Assembly: GCF_008831285.2 (NCBI RefSeq)
Contig: NC_045147.1
Span: forward strand, 7,222,334-7,286,333
Origin: Nymphaea colorata
Lineage: Eukaryota > Streptophyta > Magnoliopsida > Nymphaeales > Nymphaeaceae
Reading direction: 5' to 3'
Length of the DNA: 64,000 nucleotides
The notes under the pieces were generated by a model, which did not search any database, had not been told where the DNA came from, and was given only the letters and a program-made list of their open reading frames with translations. Shown here one piece after another: positions 10,012 to 23,000 of this stretch (positions are counted from its first letter, which is position 1; every line of letters begins with the position of its first letter). Position numbers and translations under genes: made by a program.

Positions 10012-12598
10012 ACTTTATAACATTTATAGACGATTACTCAAGGAGTACCTTTGTTTACTTGCTGAAAGACTGTAGTGAAGTGCGACCTTTATCCTTCTTG
10101 TGGAGACCCAATATGGAGGATCTGTTAAGACCTTTCGGTTTGACAATGCTCGTGAGTATGTGTGTCAATCTGTAGAAGATTTATTTCGAAAAAGGGGGAT
10201 TGTTCATGAGACGTTTTGCAGCTATACCCCTCCACAAAATGGGGTAGCTGAGAGGAAAAATCGTCAATTGCTTAATGTCACCAAGACCCTTTTGTTTCAA
10301 AGGAATCTTCCAAAACATTATTGGGGTGATGTTGTTCTCACTAGTGCATATTTGATTAATCGTATGCCTAGTCGTGTGCTAAATGGGCGGACTCCTCATT
10401 CTATGCTTCCAGGGAGTTATCAACCCTTTCTCCTCTCACCTTGTGTCTTTGGATGTGTTTGCCTTATTCATGATCATAGTCCCAATGTTAAAAAACTTGA
10501 TCCGAGGTCGATTAAGGGTGTATTTGTTAGGTATTTTCATACTTAAAAGGGGTATAAGTGCCTTGATCCTACCACTGGTCGTGTTTATGTTACCAAGGAT
10601 GTCACCTTCTTGGAACATGCCTCTTACTTTGGTGAGAATCCTCTTCAGGGGGAGAAGTCTGTGTCAGGGGAAGAGTATTCTCAGAGTCAAGATATTCAAT
10701 TCACAGATTTTCTGGAACACAAGCGGGAAGCAAATCAAACTGTTGAAGATGTGCTTGAGCATGAGAGAGATGAAGGGTGCTCTACTGGGACTGAGGAGGA
10801 ACGTAATCACTTGTTTGGGCAGGTTTACTCTAGGCGAAGAGTACGTACAGATGAGGTGACTGATGGTGAGAATTCTACTCCCAATCCCAATGCTATTCCT
10901 TTCCTGGATGACCCAAGTCCTGCTCAGGAGATTCAGACTGAAGCTAAAATTGAAGAGCTTCCCATTGCCTTGAGAAAGGGTGTCAGGTCATGTACTCAAC
11001 ACCCTATTGGTAACTTTGTATCATATTCTAGACTAAGTAAGGATTACAAATCTTTTGTTTCATCTTTTTCTTTGGCTGTGATTCCCACTTTCTTTGGCTG
11101 TGATTCCAAGACTGTTACTGAGGCTCAGAGTGATCCCAAGTGGATTCATGCAATGCGAGAAGAGATGGAAGCCTTGAGCAAAAACAAGACATGGGAAGTG
11201 GTAAAGATCTCTGAAGCGGCTCATCTAGTTGGATCCAAGTGGGTCTACACCATTACATATAAACCAAATGGGAGTGTTGAGAGGTACAAAGCTCGCCTTA
11301 TAGCCAACGGGTTTAGTCCAAAATATGAGATTGACTATTTGGAGACCTTTGCTCCTGTTGCAAAGATGAAGACAGTTAGAGTTATTATTTCTTTAGCTAT
11401 GATGGAGTGGAAGATCTACCAACTTGACGTTAAGAATGCTTTTCTCAATGGAGACCTTGAAGAGGAGGTGTATATGTGTATGCCTCCAGGATATGAGGAA
11501 CCGGGAAAATGCTGTAAACTGAAGAAAGCTTTATATGGGCTCAAGTAATCTCCCCGAGCATGGTTTGAACGTCTTATACTTGTAATGAGACAATATGGCT
11601 ACAATCAAGGAAATGGAGATCATACTCTATTTGTGAAGAGGAAGGAGGAAAAGTTACCCTTTTGTTAGTCTATGTTGATGATATGATTGTTAGAGGTGAT
11701 GATGAAGATGAAATCACAAAATTAAAGAAGTTACTGGTTGTCGAGTTTGATCTCAAGGACCTTGGCAAACTAAAGTATTTTCTTGGTATTGAAATTTCTA
11801 AGTTAGGTACGACCCTTGTGCTGAATCAAGAAGTATACTTTGGATTTACTAAAAAAAACAGGAAAACTGGGGTGTAAACCTGCCTCTACTCCTCTGAATG
11901 CTGGACACAAGCTCAGTGTTAGGGCTGGTGAACTCTTTGTGAAGAGGTCAATGGGACAGAGGTATCAACGTTTGATTGGAAGATTGATCTATCTCATTTT
12001 AAGTAGACCTGATATTACCTTTGCTGTTAGCGTGATGAGTCAATTCATGCATGCTACAACCGATGCTCACCTGAAGGCTGTTGACAGGATCTTGTGTTAC
12101 TTGAAAGGAAATCCAGGCAAGGGGCTCCTATGTGTGAAACAAGGACCTTTCGAGATTGAAGGGTATTCAGATGCAGACTGGATAGGCTGTGTGGATACTA
12201 GGAGATCAACCTCAGGGTACTGTATCTACCTGAGGTGGAATCTCATAGTATGGAGGAGCAAGAGACAAAATGTTTGTTCCCGCTCGAGTGCAGAGGCTAA
12301 ATATAGGGTTGTTGCTATGAGAGTGTCAGCATTACTGTGGCTGAAAGTAGTGTTGAATGACATTGGAGTGGAGACTGAAGAACCAATGAAGATGTATTGT
12401 GATAACAAGTCAACAATCAATTTGGTCAACAATCCTGTGTTACATGACCGAACAAAACATGTTTGAGATTGACCGTCACTTCATCCGGGAGAAAATTGAT
12501 GCTAAAGAATTGATCATACTATATATGAAGTCTGAAGACCAAACTGCTGATGTTCTGACTAAAGCCTTGCCTTCTACTCAATTTGAGAGAAATGTATC
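10012..12598 (+). pseudogene. E3 integrase, reverse transcriptase and RNase H remnant
   Basis: Pieces in order are the integrase core (FIDDYSRSTFVYLLKD, about 10020; QNGVAERKNRQ, about 10238), the connecting region, reverse transcriptase ([13 protein letters not shown], about 11420; LVYVDDMIV, about 11665) and RNase H (YSDADWIGC, about 12164; MYCDNKSTINL, about 12390). Frames are broken near 10090, 10545, 11546, 11640, 11830 and 12460. The remainder of the last domain resumes after E2 at 17933. Confidence 0.88.
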
Positions 12599-12826
12599 TG
12601 TTGAAAGTAGAAAGTTTGGCTTTAAATGTGGTAGTTAGTTGAATATTTAAAAGTTAGGGTTCTCTTATGTCATTTCAATATTTTATGTGTCCTCCGTTTG
12701 TAACTGTTACAGCCGTGCCCTAATCTCTCTTTTAGTAGAGATTAGTGTACGAGATTGAGTAAGAAGTTTTACCGCCTCTCTCTCTCTCTTTCTTTCTCTC
12801 GTTCTCCCCTTCCCTATTACGCAACA
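12599..12826 (+). repeat. E2 5' LTR
   Basis: This 228-bp TG...CA repeat appears identical to 17705-17932 on direct reading. Confidence 0.96.
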
Positions 12827-13496
12827 TGGTATCAGAGCCACGACTCAAGCTGCTGGCGTGATCGGCTCAAGCTGCAGGCGTGATCGACTCAAGCTGCTGG
12901 CGTCATCGACTCTGTGTTCTGGCGTGATCGTTTCTTGCCCATCTTGCATACGAGAATATCTCAGACTTACGAGAACACCTCAAGCTGTTGCTGGAGTAAT
13001 CTCTAACTTATCTCATATTCTCTGCTGTGTAGAGGAGGACCTGATCTCGCCTATGTGGAAGGCGTGATCAGATCCTCACGTGGAGTATTTGGATATTTTT
13101 TTATGTGCTGGTCATGGATACTGTTTAGAGTGTTGAACGTTTAAGTGTTGAAGAAACGTTGATATGCTGTCTGTAGTTGTGGTTTGAGGGATGATCAGAA
13201 ATTCTGGTGAAGCAAAATAGATGCAGAATTTATCTACGCAAGATGTGGAATGTTAGAAGCAGCGGCAGACTTCATTTATAAGTTCTGTTTTCCAGCAAGT
13301 TTATTCCCTGTCGTTTCCTGTGTAGTTTCAGCAAATTTTCTTTCCAGCAAGTTGTCCGTTTTCTCCTTTTTCCTTGCTGTTTTGGGGGTTGTTGAAAGAG
13401 GCTGCGTGACTGTTCTTTGTTCTGTTCCTGAAGGCTGCGTGAAATTGCTGCATATATATATATTTCATTTTGGTCGTCCCATTCTTGCTGTGATTT

Positions 13497-16400
13497 ATGA
13501 TGGCTGAGAACCAAAGATTGGAGGGTGGTAATGATCATAAAGGAGTTGGAAATCCCTTTTCCTATGGATCTACAGTTAAATTAGATGGACACAACTATGA
13601 GTTGTGGTCTAGATCCTTTATGTTGTCAGTAAAAGGACATCGAAAGAGACACATTATTGAAGAGGATGAACCTCTTAACAAGACAGGCAAGTACATAACC
13701 TGGGAAGAGGACGACAGCATGGTTATGTCTTGGATTATGAATAGTGTCCAACCCCAAATTGCTTCTACTATTACTTACTATACTACTGCGAAGGAGATGT
13801 GGGACTTCCTTAGCCAGACATATTCTCAAGATAAGAATGTAAGTAAAATCCTTCAAATTGAAGAAGAGTTGCACAACCTCCGACAGGGAAATCAAGATTT
13901 ATCTCAATACTTTGCAACAGTGAAAGCTACTTATGAACGTCTGAAATTTTTGCGTCCTCCTTGCAAATCGTGTTATAAGTCACATTTTGAACCTACTATG
14001 GTTGCGAAGTTTCTTGCTGGTCTCTCCCCTGAGTATGCTTCTGCTAAGGATCAAATGCTCACTGGAAGTGAAATTCCTGAGCTCTCTGATGCATACAACA
14101 GACTTAGCCGTCTTGCTGTTAGCCTGTCTCAACCAACTGGTGTGACGCCTACCTCTGCTTCTGCTCTTGCTGTGGGGGGTGGTCGCGGTCATAGCTCCAC
14201 CTATAGTGCCAGAGGAAGAAATATAGGTCGTGGAACTGGGGGCCGTGGGAGGTTCCAATGTACCTATTGTGGAAAGATTGGACACTTAGAGGATCGCTGT
14301 TGGGATAAACATGGTCGCCCATCCTCTTTGTCGCAAGGAAGAAATATAGTCATCAAACAGGGCAAGAGTCCTACTCACTTATCTATGGGTTCTGCACAGA
14401 CTGCCACTCCTACAGTGGAGGACGCTTCGTCTAGTATAGCGCCAGAGACAGTTACAGTCAGCATTGACAGAGTTGAGTACGAGCAATTTTTAGCGCACAA
14501 AGCCTCACAGGCTTCAGCTTCTACAGCGTTGACCGATCGAGCCTTTTCAGCGGGTCCTTCCACATCTGACTCAGGTACTTTGTGGATTATTGATTCAGGA
14601 GCATCGAGACATTTCTGCAGTAGCCCTGGGTGGTTTACTACTCTACATAAATTTTCTCAGCCATGTCATGTCAAAATTGCAGATGGTAGACTGTCACCCG
14701 TATTGGGCTATGGAAATGTGAAACTTTCTCAGTCTATGACTATTTCACATGTTTTATATGCTCCTGACTTTCCATCTCATTTACTCTCGGTTAAACAGTT
14801 GACTACTGATTTACACTGTCGTGTTATTTTTGACCCTGGTTCATGCTCATTTCAGGACTTGCAAACTGGGAAGACGATTGGTGGCGGCTATGAGAAAGGG
14901 GGAGTCTACATCCTGTCGGCTCCAATGGGTCTTGCAGCTACCGCGTCTACATCAGAGTCTACAATCTTCCAGTGGCATCTCCGGCTTGGTCACCCTTCAG
15001 CACCCAAGCTTCGTTCTCTCCTGCCTAAACTTTCAGTTCCAGAGTCTTTCCAGTGTGAGGCATGTCAACTTGGCAAGCACACACGTAGTAGTTTTCCTTC
15101 GAGTCTTAGTCCTTCAAGTCAAGGGTTATTTGATCTTCTTCATGTTGATGTGTGGGGGCCTAGCAGGGTTGCTAGCCGAGATAGGTTTAGGTACTTTCTT
15201 GTCGTTGTTGATGATTATTCTCGAGTCAGTTGGGTATTCCTGTTGAAGGAAAGGTCTGAAGTAATTTGTATTCTCAAAAACTTGATTATTGAAATAAAGA
15301 CTCAATTTAGTTCTGTGGTTAAGTGTATTCGCACTGATAATGCTCTTGAGTTCAAATCATCTATCTTAATGACCTTTTATCTCTCCCCAATTTACATGTC
15401 CTCATACCTCACAACAGAATGGAGTTGCCGAACGAAAACATCGGCAACTTCTAACTGTTGCTCGAACCCTAATGCTTCATAATCACGTACCTGCATACTT
15501 ATGGGGTGATGCCATTCTCATGTCTTGTTACCTGACCAATCGTTTGCCATCAACTTCCATTGACAACAAAGTACCTATTAAACTTGTTTATCCCAATCGA
15601 AGCTTGTTTTCCGTTGCACCAAAAGTTTTTGGTTGTACCTGTTTTGTTCATATTCTTGGGCCTAAACGTGATAAACTTGCTGCTCAAGCCATTAAGTGTG
15701 TGTTCATTGGCTACCCCCGAAACCAAAAAGGGTACAAGTGCTTTGATCCGGTAACTCACAAAGAGTATATCAGTGCGGATGTCACTTTTTTCGAGGAGCG
15801 GTCTTACTTTAATCCTCTTACCTCTACATCATCTGAAATGCCATGTCCTATCCCTTTACCTATCCCACCTATCCCGTTGCAATCCTTTCCATCTCCTACG
15901 CTGACTATGAATAGGTTTCAGGATCCTCCATTGGTCTACACTCGGCGACAGGACGCCTCTCATGGTCGACCATCAGACTCTTCTCAAGATGTGAGCTCCA
16001 CTGAAGTAAGTATACCTGATGTTGTTCCTTCAAATGACTTGCCTATAGCCCTGCGCAAAGGCAAGAGACAGTGTACCATGCATCCTATCTCTCACTTTGT
16101 TTCCACTGCCCATCTTGATGATAACTTACAACAGTTTCTTAAGGCTATGGCAGTTCATACAGTCCCAACTAGTCATCAACAGGCCTTACTCGATTGTAAA
16201 TGGCGAACAACTATGCAAGGTGAGATGGATGCCCTCGTACAGCGTGGTACCTGGGAGTTGGTTGATCCACCTGACGACTGTGACATTGTTGGCGCCAAAT
16301 GGGTATTTACAGTCAAATATCATTCAGATGGATCATTAGAGCGATACAAGGCTCGATTAGTGGCTAAAGGTTACACTCAGACATACGGGGTTGACTTCTT

Positions 16401-17697
16401 TGAGACGTTCTCTCCAGTGGCAAGATTGGGCACTATTTGTCTTATTATTTCAGTTGCGATTCACTCGGATTGGCCTATGTATCAGCTTGATGTGAAGAAT
16501 GCCTTTTTGTATGGTGATCTTGAGGAGACCGTGTATATGCAACAACCTCCAGGGTTCGAGAAACAGGGGGAGTGTAGTAAAGTGTGTCGGTTGAAGAAGG
16601 CTATCTATGGACTTAAACAAAGTCCCAGGGCATGGTTCCACAAATTATCAGAGGTAGTTTCACAGTGTGGATTTGAACGATCTCCTTTGGATCATTCTCT
16701 ATTCATCAAGAAGACCTCTACAGGTATTGTTGTCATGATAGTATATGTTGATGACATTATTCTGACAGGTGATTGTGGTCAAGAAATATCTGCTACTAAG
16801 GCTTTCCTTCAAAAACATTTTGTCACGAAGGATCTTGGTCACTTGAGATATTTTCTTGGAATTGAAGTTGTGGAGAACAAAGAAGGTGTAGCATTGTCTC
16901 AAAGGAAGTATGTCCTTGATCTTCTGCAAGACACAGGGATGCTAGGGACCAAGCCGGCTAATCTCCCGATGAATCCTCGTATTCATCTTCATGATGATCA
17001 ATCAGAACTAGTAGATTCCCGATCTTACAGGTCTCTTATTGGAAAACTGCTTTATGTTACTGTAACAAGACCAGATATTAGCTTTGCTGTTGGAAAATTA
17101 AGTCAGTTTATGGAAAAACCTAGAAAAGTCCACTGGGATGCGGCGTTGATGGTGTTGAAATATCTAAAATCTTCCCCAGGCAGAGGTCTCTTCTTTAAGA
17201 AAGGTGAATATCTAGATGTTGTTGCTTACAGTGATGCTGACTATGCAGGGTCTGTTGATGATAGAAGGTCAACAACTGGCTTCTGTGTCTTTGTTGGGGG
17301 TAATCTCATATCATGGAGAAGCAAGAAACAAAATGTGGTCTCTAGATCAAGTGCAGAATCTGAATATAGAGCAATGGCTCAAACAGCTACTGAGATGACG
17401 TGGATTAAATCTATGCTAACGAATATGAGTATTCATGTTCCTCTTCCTATGAGAATGTATTGTGATAACAAGGCTGCTACTTATATTGCAAACAATCCAG
17501 TATTTCATGAAAGAACTAAGCACATTGAGGTGGATTGTCATTACATTCGTGATCTTATAAAAGAAGGTGTAGTGTCTACAGTTCATGTAGCTTCTGAAGA
17601 CCAAGCCGCAGATATGTTTACGAAAGCTCTTCCGATTGGTGATTTCTCTAGATGTTGTGACAAGCTGAGCATGGTTGACATCTATGCTCCAGCTTGA
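13497..17697 (+). pseudogene. E2 gag-pol polyprotein with one frameshift in integrase
   Basis: The frame from 13497 starts MMAENQRLEGG and encodes gag with LDGHNYELWSRS, a CCHC knuckle (CTYCGKIGHLEDRC, about 14258), protease (IIDSGASRHFC, about 14587), the integrase zinc region (HLRLGHP, about 14976) and the first part of the integrase core (HVDVWGPSR, about 15141; RTDNALEF, about 15331). At 15380/15381 fourteen bases present in E1 are absent, between two TAT triplets. This moves the rest into another frame, which runs from about 15382 to 17697. That frame holds VAERKHR, reverse transcriptase ([24 protein letters not shown], about 16738) and RNase H (YSDADYAGS; MYCDNKAATYI). Everything else looks intact. 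The break lies inside the DDE catalytic core, so this copy cannot make integrase or RT without frameshifting. Confidence 0.93.
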
Positions 17698-17704
17698 GGG
17701 GGAG

Positions 17705-17932
17705 TGTTGAAAGTAGAAAGTTTGGCTTTAAATGTGGTAGTTAGTTGAATATTTAAAAGTTAGGGTTCTCTTATGTCATTTCAATATTTTATGTGTCCTC
17801 CGTTTGTAACTGTTACAGCCGTGCCCTAATCTCTCTTTTAGTAGAGATTAGTGTACGAGATTGAGTAAGAAGTTTTACCGCCTCTCTCTCTCTCTTTCTT
17901 TCTCTCGTTCTCCCCTTCCCTATTACGCAACA
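17705..17932 (+). repeat. E2 3' LTR
   Basis: This 228-bp repeat matches the 5' LTR and follows a GAGGGGGAG purine tract. Confidence 0.96.
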
Positions 17933-17980
17933 GTATCCAAGTTGGGCATGTTTGATATATATGCCCAACTTGAGGGGAAA

Positions 17981-18225
17981 TGTTGACATATGTTGTATAT
18001 GGGTCACATGTCCGGGTCTGGGTCTGGACCCGATCTAGTGTGCTATCCTGTTATGACCCTACTTAACCTGTGTAAAACCCTAATTTTTAGTGTGTGAATG
18101 AAATTCTAAGAGAGAGAGTGTTTGGCTACTAGTGGGCACCAGTTCTCCTCACCCGTGGTTTTTTTCCTCTTGTTGGGGGTTTTTTCCACGTTACATCGTG
18201 TTCTTCTTTTCGTTTGTTTTCTACA
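17981..18225 (+). repeat. E3 terminal LTR
   Basis: The 245-bp repeat begins TGTTGACATATG and ends TTTTCTACA. It shares blocks such as CTCACCCGTGGTTTTT and TTCCACGTTACAT with the LTR at 9769-10008, but is much diverged from it. A purine-rich tract, TGAGGGGAAA, precedes it. Confidence 0.83.
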
Positions 18226-19772
18226 ATTAACATCTACTTTACTAAAAACCTCTATATACGATCTATTTTCTCAACACTTTCAAAAGCCTTAAACAATATG
18301 AAACCTTTTGAAAGGTTATTAAAATATGAACCCGATTACAATAGACTTTAAATTTTTGGATGCAAGTGTTATGTTTTGAATGATGACAGTGATGACAAAT
18401 TAAGTTCAAAAAGTTATTGAATGTCCTTTCATTGGCTACTCGGAAACTCAAAAACACTACAAATGCTATGACCCAATCACAGATAAAATTATAATTTCTA
18501 GAAACTTAAAATTTAATGAAGACGAAAATGAATTTGAAAAATGTAAAGAACCACAAAACGGTAAAGATTATTCTTTTCTATTCAAGTATCCTTCCAAATT
18601 TGATGATGAATTATATGATGTTGAAAATAAATTGATGATGGCAATGATGGTGGAGCATTCAAAGAAATAATTACATATCATATAACATTTCGACGACAAA
18701 ACAATAATGAAAAACACCATGTACTTGTTCATTTTCCATTATTACAAGAATCTACTTCTAATGAAATCAATTTTAAAAGATCTACTAAGAATATAATGCA
18801 ATCTAATAGATTTGTGTCATATGAATCATGTACCCCAACACAGAGCAAAAGTTAGTGGTATTCACTCATATTTTTAACCATCTACATTTAATGCTTCAAA
18901 CCATAGTGAGTGGAAGGATGCTATGTTACAAGAATTAGATGCTTTAATGAAGACAAAAACATGAAATACAAGATTTACTTATAGGAAAAAAGACAATTGG
19001 GTTAAATGGGTATATAAAGTGAAAACTAAAAGTGATGGATCTGTGCAAAGATATAAAGCTAGATTTAGTGCTAAGGGATATACTCAAGAATGTGGAATTG
19101 ATTATGAAAAAATTTTTGCCCCCGTTACTAGGATGTCTACTATTAGGGCTCTTATTGCATTGACTTCTATTAACAAGTGGAATATCTACCAAATGGATGT
19201 TAAAAACGTCTTTTTAAATGAAAAACTTATGGAAGAAGTTTATATGGCTGTATTGCTAGGTGGTGTTACCCGTATCGTATGATACAACTCATCTGGGTAT
19301 TAACAAGCTCCTAAAGCTTGGTTTGATCGATTCAAATCTCTAGTTGTAGTTTTAATTCATGTTTGACTGACACTGCCCTGTTTGCCAAAAATATTTTTGT
19401 AGGTATCATAATTCTCCTATTATATGTGGATGACATGATAATTATAGGTAGTGACAAAGATAGAATTAAAAAATCTAAAAATTTATTGCAAAAAACTTTT
19501 GAAATGAAAGATTTAAGCTTTCTAATGTACTTTCTTGGAATTGAGGTTGCTTATTCCACTAGGAGCTATATTTTATTTTAGACTAAGTTTGTTCTAGAGG
19601 TTACTGTTAAATCAAGAATAATAGATGGAAAAATAGTGGCAACTCCTGAAGTAGTAGGAGTAGAATGAAGATTGATGATGGTGTTCCTCTTGCCAATCCT
19701 ACCCCTTACAGACAACTTGTGAGATCATTAATGTATCTTAGCATCACCCATCATGATATCGCTCATGCAGTT
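18226..19772 (+). pseudogene. Copia E6 remnant, integrase C-terminal to RT region
   Basis: Translated fragments parallel E8: KPFERLLKYEPDYNRL-type sequence near 18300, FIGYSETQKHYKCYDPI near 18430, RYKARFSAKGYTQECGIDYE near 19050, QMDVKNVFLNEKLMEE near 19190 and LLYVDDMIIIGSD near 19418. There are many stops and frameshifts. It is a decayed + strand Copia missing its 5' half, and E5 is inserted at 19772/24971. Confidence 0.88.
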
Positions 19773-20050
19773 TGTAGAAACACACACCAAGATGGAGAGA
19801 AAGAAAAGGAACACACAATATACGTGGAAAACCTCTAAGAGAGGTGAAAAACCACGGAGAAGCTCTAACCTAGGTGCACAACCGCAACCCTAGGAGAGAG
19901 AAAATGTTATTCCACTTAATCAACAATTACACCATAAGTGGGATTAAATAAGAGGGAAAAACGCCTAGGGTACCGAGCCACTCTCGGTACCCGTGCCCAT
20001 GGGACCGGGTCTGGATCCAGACCCGGTTCCCTATACATGATATGTTAACA
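19773..20050 (-). repeat. E5 3' LTR
   Basis: The 278-bp repeat reads TGTTAACATATC...TTTCTACA in element sense. Confidence 0.96.
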
Positions 20051-23000
20051 TTCCCCCTCAAGCTTGGCATACATGTCAAACATGCCAAGCTTGCTTACAT
20101 TTTTCTCGAATTGAGATGTACATAAGGCTTTGGTTAGAACATCTGCAATTTGATCTTCAGACTTCATATAAGGTAGGATCAACTCCTTTGAATCTATGCG
20201 TTCCCGTATGAAGTGGCGATCAATCTCCACATGTTTAGTTCTGTCATGCAGAACGGGATTATTCGCAAGATTAATTGCAGACTTGTTGTCGCAGTACATC
20301 CTCATCTTCTCTTCTGTTTCAACACCAATATCTGTTAGGAGAATCTTTAACCATAACATTTCTGTAACTCCCATAGCCACAGCCCTGTATTCAGCCTCAG
20401 CACTGGATCTAGAGCATACTTCCTGCCTCTTACTTCTCCAAACAACCAGGTTACCCCCCAGAAAGATGCAGTACCCTGTGGTAGACCTCCTAGTATCAGT
20501 ACATCCTGCCCAATCTGCGTCAGAGTATCCTTCAATATTAAGTTGGTCTTGCTGAGTATAGAGTAACCCTTTTCCTGGGTCATTCTTTAGGTACCCCAAC
20601 ACTCTTTCTGCACTCTTCCAGTGACAATCAGTAGGAGCATGCATAAACTGACTCAACACATTCACAGCATAAGTAATATCAGGGCGAGTAAGAATAAGAT
20701 AGATGAGTTTACCAACCAGCCTCTGATACCGCCCTTTTCCTTCCTCATCTAGGATGTTACCAGTTTTGATGCTTATCTTTGTACCAGACTCCATTGGAGT
20801 TAGAAAGGGTCTGCACCCAAGTTTGCCTGTCTCCTTTAGAAGATCCAGAGTGTATTTCCTTTGGCTCATAACCAGCCCTGTCTCTGACCGAGCAATCTCT
20901 ATCCCCAGAAAGTACCTTAGTTTACCCAAATCTTTAAGATCAAATTCAGCAGCTAACCTCTCCTTCATCTTCTTTTTCTCTTCTTCATCGTCACCTGTGA
21001 CTATCATATCATCAACATACACAAGAAGAAGACTCACCAGGCCATCTCTCTGCTTAATGAATAGGGTGTGATCACCATTTCCCTGTTTGTATCCATTTGT
21101 CTTCATCACTATCCTCAGTCTTTCAAACCATGCTCTAGGAGACTGCTTTAATCCATACAAGGCTTTCTTGAGATGACAGCATTTTCCGCTTTGAACATAT
21201 CGAGGAGGCATACTCATATAGACCTCTTCTTCTAGATGGCCATTCAGGAATGCGTTCTTAACATCAAGTTGATCCACGCTCCACCCCTTTTTCACGGCAA
21301 GAGTTAATATGACCCTCACAGTTTTCAGTTTGGCAACAGGAACAAAGGTTTCAAGATAATCAATACCATATTTCTGGCTGAACCCCTTTGCAACAAGCCG
21401 AGCCTTATACCTTTCCACAGTACCATCTGGTTTGTACTTCACATTGAACACCCACTTTGAACCAACTAAATGAGTCCCTTTGGGAATATCCACAACTTCC
21501 CAAGTGTCATTCTTTGCCAAGGCATTCATCTCCTCTGTCATGGCCTGTAGCCATTTAGGATCCTCTCTAGCATCTTCCACACACCTGGGAATAACAGACT
21601 TAGACAAGGATGTTATAAAGCATTTGTAATTCTTACTCAATTTCGCATAAGAGACAAATCTCTGAATAGGATGAGAAGTACAAGACCTGGTGCCCTTGCG
21701 CAGGGCTATAGGAAGCTCTTCATTGATTAGACTTGGGTCATCCGGGGAGCTCACAGGATTGGGATTGGTTACATCAACATTTTCAATCACATCTGTCTTC
21801 TTCCTTCTGTACACCTGGCCGAACAAATGATCACGGGCTGTAGGCTGATTATCAACAAGACCCTCGTCCATGTGATGGTCTCTATCATCTCTGACTGTGT
21901 CTGCCACACTGTCACTGGCCTTGTAATCCAAGAAATCCGTAAACTGAATCAACTGATTTGAGGAATACTCTTCACTACTGTGCCCTAGATACTCCCCCTG
22001 AAGAGGATTCACATGAAAGTATGCCTCATGTTCATGGAAGGTGATGTCCCGGGAAACATAGACTTTAGAGGTGGTAGGATCAACACATTTGTATCCCTTC
22101 TTAGTGGAGGAATACCCCAGGAAGACAGCCTTGACAGACCGAGGATCAAGTTTCTTGAGGGTGGGACTATGGTCATGAACAAAACAGACACACCCGAACA
22201 CCCGAGGAGTAAGAGGCCAGGGATTCTGAGTAGGCCAAAGCATAGAGTACGGGGAATGGCCCTGCAACACACGGGTAGGCATACGGTTGATAAGGTGGGC
22301 ACTAGTGAGAAGCGCATCACCCCAGTAGCGCTTGGGAACCTGACGATGGAACAGAAGGGCCCGGGTAACATCAAGCAAATGGCGATTCTTCCGTTCAGCC
22401 ACGCCATTTTGGGGAGGTGTGTAACTACATGACGTTTCATGAACAATCCCCTTGCTCTTCAAGAAATCATCTAGGGATTGAGAGACATACTCTCTAGCAT
22501 TATCGGTGCGAAAAGCTTGGACAGACGTCTGAAACTGAGTCTCAACAAAGGCCACAAAGTTTTTGACAATAACGGGAACTTCACTACGTTCTTTCAACAG
22601 ATACACGAACGTACAACGGGAGTAATCATCAATAAGGGTCATAAAGTAATGAAAACCACGACAAGTGGGTACTCCCGAAGGACCCCAAACATCAGAATGA
22701 ACCAAAGCAAATGGACGAGTGGTTTTATTGAATGAAATAGGGTACGAGGCCCTAACATGTTTAGCCAACTGACACACTTCACATGTGAAGGAGTCCATGG
22801 AAACAGAATGAAACAAACTAGGAAACAACTTCTTAATCAATGGAAACGGAAGATGACCAAGCCTCTCGTGCCATCGCATAATAGTAGATCTGTCTTCTAC
22901 GCCTGACAACTGTCCACTAGTGGCTGAAATAAGAGCGGACGCAACCTGCACAGGCAGTCTGTAGAGTCCATCAATAGCCGAACCAATCCCAATCTTCTGC

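Larger units (their letters stand above)
12599..17932 (+). mobile_element. Copia LTR retrotransposon E2 (very young, frameshifted)
   Basis: The LTRs at both ends appear identical over 228 bp and are flanked by the duplication GTATC (12594-12598 and 17933-17937). TGGTATCAGAGCCA at 12827 is a Met-tRNA primer site, and GAGGGGGAG precedes the 3' LTR. The target was the RNase H region of E3. The LTR opening (TGTTGAAAGTAGAAAG) and the proteins show kinship with E1. The only coding break I see is a small deletion at 15380/15381. Confidence 0.96.
9342..18225 (+). mobile_element. Chimeric Copia complex E3 (interrupted by E2)
   Basis: The order is an RNase H end (9342-9768), an LTR (9769-10008), integrase to RNase H without gag, protease or the integrase N-terminus (about 10012-12598), then after the E2 insertion the last few codons (17933-17970) and a second LTR (17981-18225). 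E2 splits it with duplication of GTATC. The two LTRs are clearly related but much diverged. The simplest reading is a tandem, recombined pair of elements sharing an LTR, with internal deletions. The sequence is closest in this window to E5 and E12. Confidence 0.75.
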
